Shown in pieces: positions 61,881 to 64,000 of a stretch of DNA of 64,000 bases. Source of the stretch: Streptomyces sp. NRRL WC-3742 (GTDB lineage Bacteria; Actinomycetota; Actinomycetes; Streptomycetales; Streptomycetaceae); assembly GCF_000720635.1 (NCBI RefSeq), contig NZ_JOCF01000003.1, positions 1-64,000 on the forward strand, given 5' to 3'. Within the stretch, counting starts at the first letter, position 1. Each line of letters begins with the position of its first letter. A program made the position numbers and the translations under genes. Under the pieces are notes generated by a model that ran no database searches, was not told where the DNA came from, and saw only the letters and a list, made by a program, of their open reading frames with translations.

Positions 61881-63311
61881 ATGGCAGAGCAACGCGTCGT
61901 GATCGGCTTCGACAGCTCGACGCAGTCCACCAAGGCCCTCGCCGTCGACATCGACACCGGCACCGTCCTGGGCCAGGGGCGCGCCCCGCACACCGTCAGC
62001 ACGGGCGCCGGCCGCGAGAGCGACCCCGAGCAGTGGTGGCGGGCACTCGGCGAGGCCGCGGCGGCGACGGGCTGGGCGGACCGCGCGGCCGCCGTCTCGG
62101 TCGCCGGCCAGCAGCACGGCCTGGTCACCCTCGACGCGACCGGTGCGCCGGTACGCCCGGCGCTGCTCTGGAACGACGTCCGCTCCGCGCCCCAGGCCGC
62201 CGCACTGTCGGCCGCGATCGGCGCGGCGGAACTCGCCCGCCGCACCGGCAGCGTGCCCACCGCCGCCTTCACCGCCCCCAAGTGGGCCTGGCTGCGCGCC
62301 CACGAGCCCGCAGCCGCCGAGCGGGCGGCCGCCGTACGGCTGCCCCACGACTTCCTCACCGAGCGCCTCACCGGGACGGCCGTCACCGACCGGGGCGACG
62401 CCTCGGGAACGGGCTGGTGGGGGCCGGACGGCTACGACCGGGACATCCTCGACCGGATCGGCCTCGACCCGGGCCTACTGCCGGAGGTCCTGGCCCCGGG
62501 CGCCCGGGCCGGCACCGTGCGCCCCGGAACGCCGCTGCGCGAGGGCACACCGGTGGCCACCGGCACCGGCGACAACATGGCCGCCGCCCTCGGCCTCGGC
62601 CTGCTCCCCGGCCAGCCGGTGCTCAGCCTCGGCACCTCCGGCACCGTCTACGCCGTGGGCCGGGCCAGGCCCGCCGACCCGACCGGCACCGTCGCGGGCT
62701 TCGCCGACGCCCTCGGCGACTGGCTGCCGCTCGCCTGCACGCTCAACTGCACCCTCGCCGTCGACCGCTTCGCCGCCCTCCTCGGACGGGACCGCGAGGA
62801 GGTCGAGGAGGGCGGCACCGCCGTCGTCCTGCCCTACCTGGACGGCGAACGCACCCCGGACCTCCCGGGCGCCTCCGGCCTCGTCCACGGGCTGCGCCAC
62901 GACACCACCCCGGGCCAGCTGCTCCAGGCCGCCTACGACGGCGCCGCCCACGCCCTGCTCGCCGCCCTGGACGGGGTGCTGAGCGAGGGCGGCGCCGACC
63001 CGGCGGGCGAGGAGCCGCTGCTGCTGATCGGCGGCGGCGCCCGCGGCCGCGCCTGGCAGCGGACGGTGCTGCGGCTCTCCGGCCGGGCCGTCCAGGTGCC
63101 CGAGGCGCAGGAACTGGTTGCGCTCGGCGCGGCCGCCCAGGCCGCCGCACTGATCACCGGCGAGCGGGCCGACGAGGTGGCACGCCGCTGGCGGACGGCC
63201 CGGGGCCCGGTGCTGGAGCCGGTGAAGCGGGACGAGGACGCGCTGGCGCGGATCGGCGATACCCTGCGTCGGGCCGGGGCCTTGCAGGGCGCCCCGGCCG
63301 GGGACCGGTAG
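61881..63311 (+). CDS. xylB: Xylulokinase
   Basis: A 476-residue FGGY kinase forming D-xylulose 5-phosphate. The N-terminal VVIGFDSSTQSTKALAVD is the phosphate loop, SVAGQQHGLV the substrate motif of xylulokinases, GTGDNMAAALGLG and SLGTSGTVYAV the ATP-binding parts, and LIGGGARGRAWQ the C-terminal FGGY signature. GGAGGAACGC precedes the ATG. Followed by the ROK regulator after 12 bases. Confidence 0.97.
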   Translation: MAEQRVVIGFDSSTQSTKALAVDIDTGTVLGQGRAPHTVSTGAGRESDPEQWWRALGEAAAATGWADRAAAVSVAGQQHGLVTLDATGAPVRPALLWNDVRSAPQAAALSAAIGAAELARRTGSVPTAAFTAPKWAWLRAHEPAAAERAAAVRLPHDFLTERLTGTAVTDRGDASGTGWWGPDGYDRDILDRIGLDPGLLPEVLAPGARAGTVRPGTPLREGTPVATGTGDNMAAALGLGLLPGQPVLSLGTSGTVYAVGRARPADPTGTVAGFADALGDWLPLACTLNCTLAVDRFAALLGRDREEVEEGGTAVVLPYLDGERTPDLPGASGLVHGLRHDTTPGQLLQAAYDGAAHALLAALDGVLSEGGADPAGEEPLLLIGGGARGRAWQRTVLRLSGRAVQVPEAQELVALGAAAQAAALITGERADEVARRWRTARGPVLEPVKRDEDALARIGDTLRRAGALQGAPAGDR

Positions 63312-63323
63312 GAGGGACGGCGC

Positions 63324-64000
63324 GTGACAGCGGTCGGCAGGGCGGCGAGCAGGGGAGCGGAGCACGGGCCCGCCTCGCTGCAGGACATGCGGCGGCAGAA
63401 CCTGGCGGTCGTCCTCTCCGCCGTCGCCGCGCACAGCCCGCTCTCCCGGGCGGACGTCTCCGGGCGCGTCGGACTGACCAGGGCGGCCGTCTCCTCACTC
63501 GTCGACGAGCTGATCGGCCGCGGAGCGGTGACCGAGGCCGCGGCCACCGCCAGCGGACGGGTCGGCCGGCCCGGCCGCGCCCTGACCGTGGCCGGCGAAG
63601 GCCCGGCGGGCCTCGGCCTGGAGATCGGCGTCACCCACCTCGGCGCCTGCGTGGCGGACCTGCGCGGCGAACCGCGGCTGTGGCGCCGGGTGGAACGGGC
63701 CAACGCGGGCAGGCCGGCCGAAACCGTCCTGGCGGAACTCGCCGCGCTGGCCGACGAGGCGCAGGCCGAGGCCGCCGCCCTCGGGCTGCGCGTCGCGGGC
63801 CGCGTCCTGGCCGTGCCCGGGGTGGTGCCCAACACGCCGCACGGACTGCTGGAGCGCGCGCCCAACCTCGGCTGGCACGGTGTCCGGCTCGCCGACCACT
63901 GGCCGGACCCGGACACCGTGCCCGACCCCGAGAACGAGGCCAACCTCGGGGCGCTGGCCGAGTACTGGAACGCCGGGAACCCGGAGGAGACCTTCGTGCA
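63324..64000 (+). CDS. ROK-family regulator, XylR-like (3' end cut by window edge)
   Basis: 225 complete codons are visible from GTG 63324 (GGAGGGACG before it). Residues about 20-80 form a winged helix (MRRQNLAVVLSAVAAH, GLTRAAVSSLVDELIGRGAV), followed by the ROK kinase-like sugar-binding domain (LGLEIGVTHLGACVADL, VAVPGVVPNTPHG, ENEANLGALAEYW). This is the layout of XylR repressors that respond to xylose and control xylA/xylB. It overlaps the operon with xylB by close spacing. The rest of the ROK domain lies beyond the window. Confidence 0.93.
   Translation, partial: MTAVGRAASRGAEHGPASLQDMRRQNLAVVLSAVAAHSPLSRADVSGRVGLTRAAVSSLVDELIGRGAVTEAAATASGRVGRPGRALTVAGEGPAGLGLEIGVTHLGACVADLRGEPRLWRRVERANAGRPAETVLAELAALADEAQAEAAALGLRVAGRVLAVPGVVPNTPHGLLERAPNLGWHGVRLADHWPDPDTVPDPENEANLGALAEYWNAGNPEETFV

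Overview
The window is very GC-rich actinobacterial DNA, with third codon positions almost all G or C, GTG and TTG starts, GGAGG-type ribosome sites and stop/start overlaps of the GTGA and ATGA kind. Gene content (class III lanthipeptide synthetase, LacI and ROK sugar regulators, secreted CBM13 and CBM2 glycosidases) points to Streptomyces, Kitasatospora or a close relative. No tRNA, rRNA, CRISPR array, transposase or phage gene was seen.

Region 1 (about 1-18,780) is a biosynthetic gene cluster that looks like a lipolanthine-type system, a ribosomal lanthipeptide made beside a dedicated fatty-acid pathway. It runs off the left edge. One minus-strand operon holds a ketosynthase, a class III LanKC, three tandem precursor peptides of 28-30 residues with identical leaders, an enoyl-ACP reductase and an adenylate-forming ligase. 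A divergent operon holds an R2-like diiron protein, an acyl carrier protein and a cytochrome P450. A third operon (minus strand) holds an aldehyde-dehydrogenase-fold enzyme, a ThDP enzyme, a malonyltransferase-like protein, an MFS exporter and a small membrane protein. A second MFS protein, an XRE-TPR regulator and a divergent phosphopantetheinyl transferase complete it. A palindrome near CTTGA(C/G)TCAAG recurs in the three intergenic regions that start these operons and so looks like the cluster operator. The ThDP plus aldehyde pair and the discrete FAS parts suggest an unusual lipid tail, and the precursor tails carry an S-x2-S-x2-C ring motif.

Region 2 (about 19,400-30,240) is pentose use and sensing: a LacI regulator, araB-araD-araA behind a perfect TTGTTAGCGCTAACAA operator, an aldose epimerase, a GH42 glycosidase, a decayed copy of a xylA/xylB divergent unit, and an ECF sigma factor fused through membrane segments to an arabinofuranose-binding CBM42 domain.

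Region 3 (about 30,440-59,710) is a large plant-glycan locus: GH10-CBM13-GH62 (its GH62 part broken by a deletion), GH5 with X2 and CBM46-like domains, GH43, a GH51-like enzyme with CBM2, GH36, GH42, LacI, an oligosaccharide ABC importer without an ATPase, GH3, a CE7-type esterase, GH1, GH31 alpha-xylosidase, an intact CBM13-GH62 enzyme, an AraC regulator and a second GH31. The mix (endo-glucanase, alpha-xylosidases, galactosidases, beta-glucosidases, arabinofuranosidases, acetyl esterase) fits (arabino)galacto-xyloglucan and arabinoxylan breakdown: secreted enzymes cut polymers, the ABC system imports oligomers, and intracellular enzymes finish them.

Region 4 (about 59,800-64,000) has a GPP34-family protein, then xylA divergent from xylB and a ROK regulator that runs off the right edge. 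Together the ara and xyl genes feed arabinose and xylose from region 3 into the pentose phosphate pathway.
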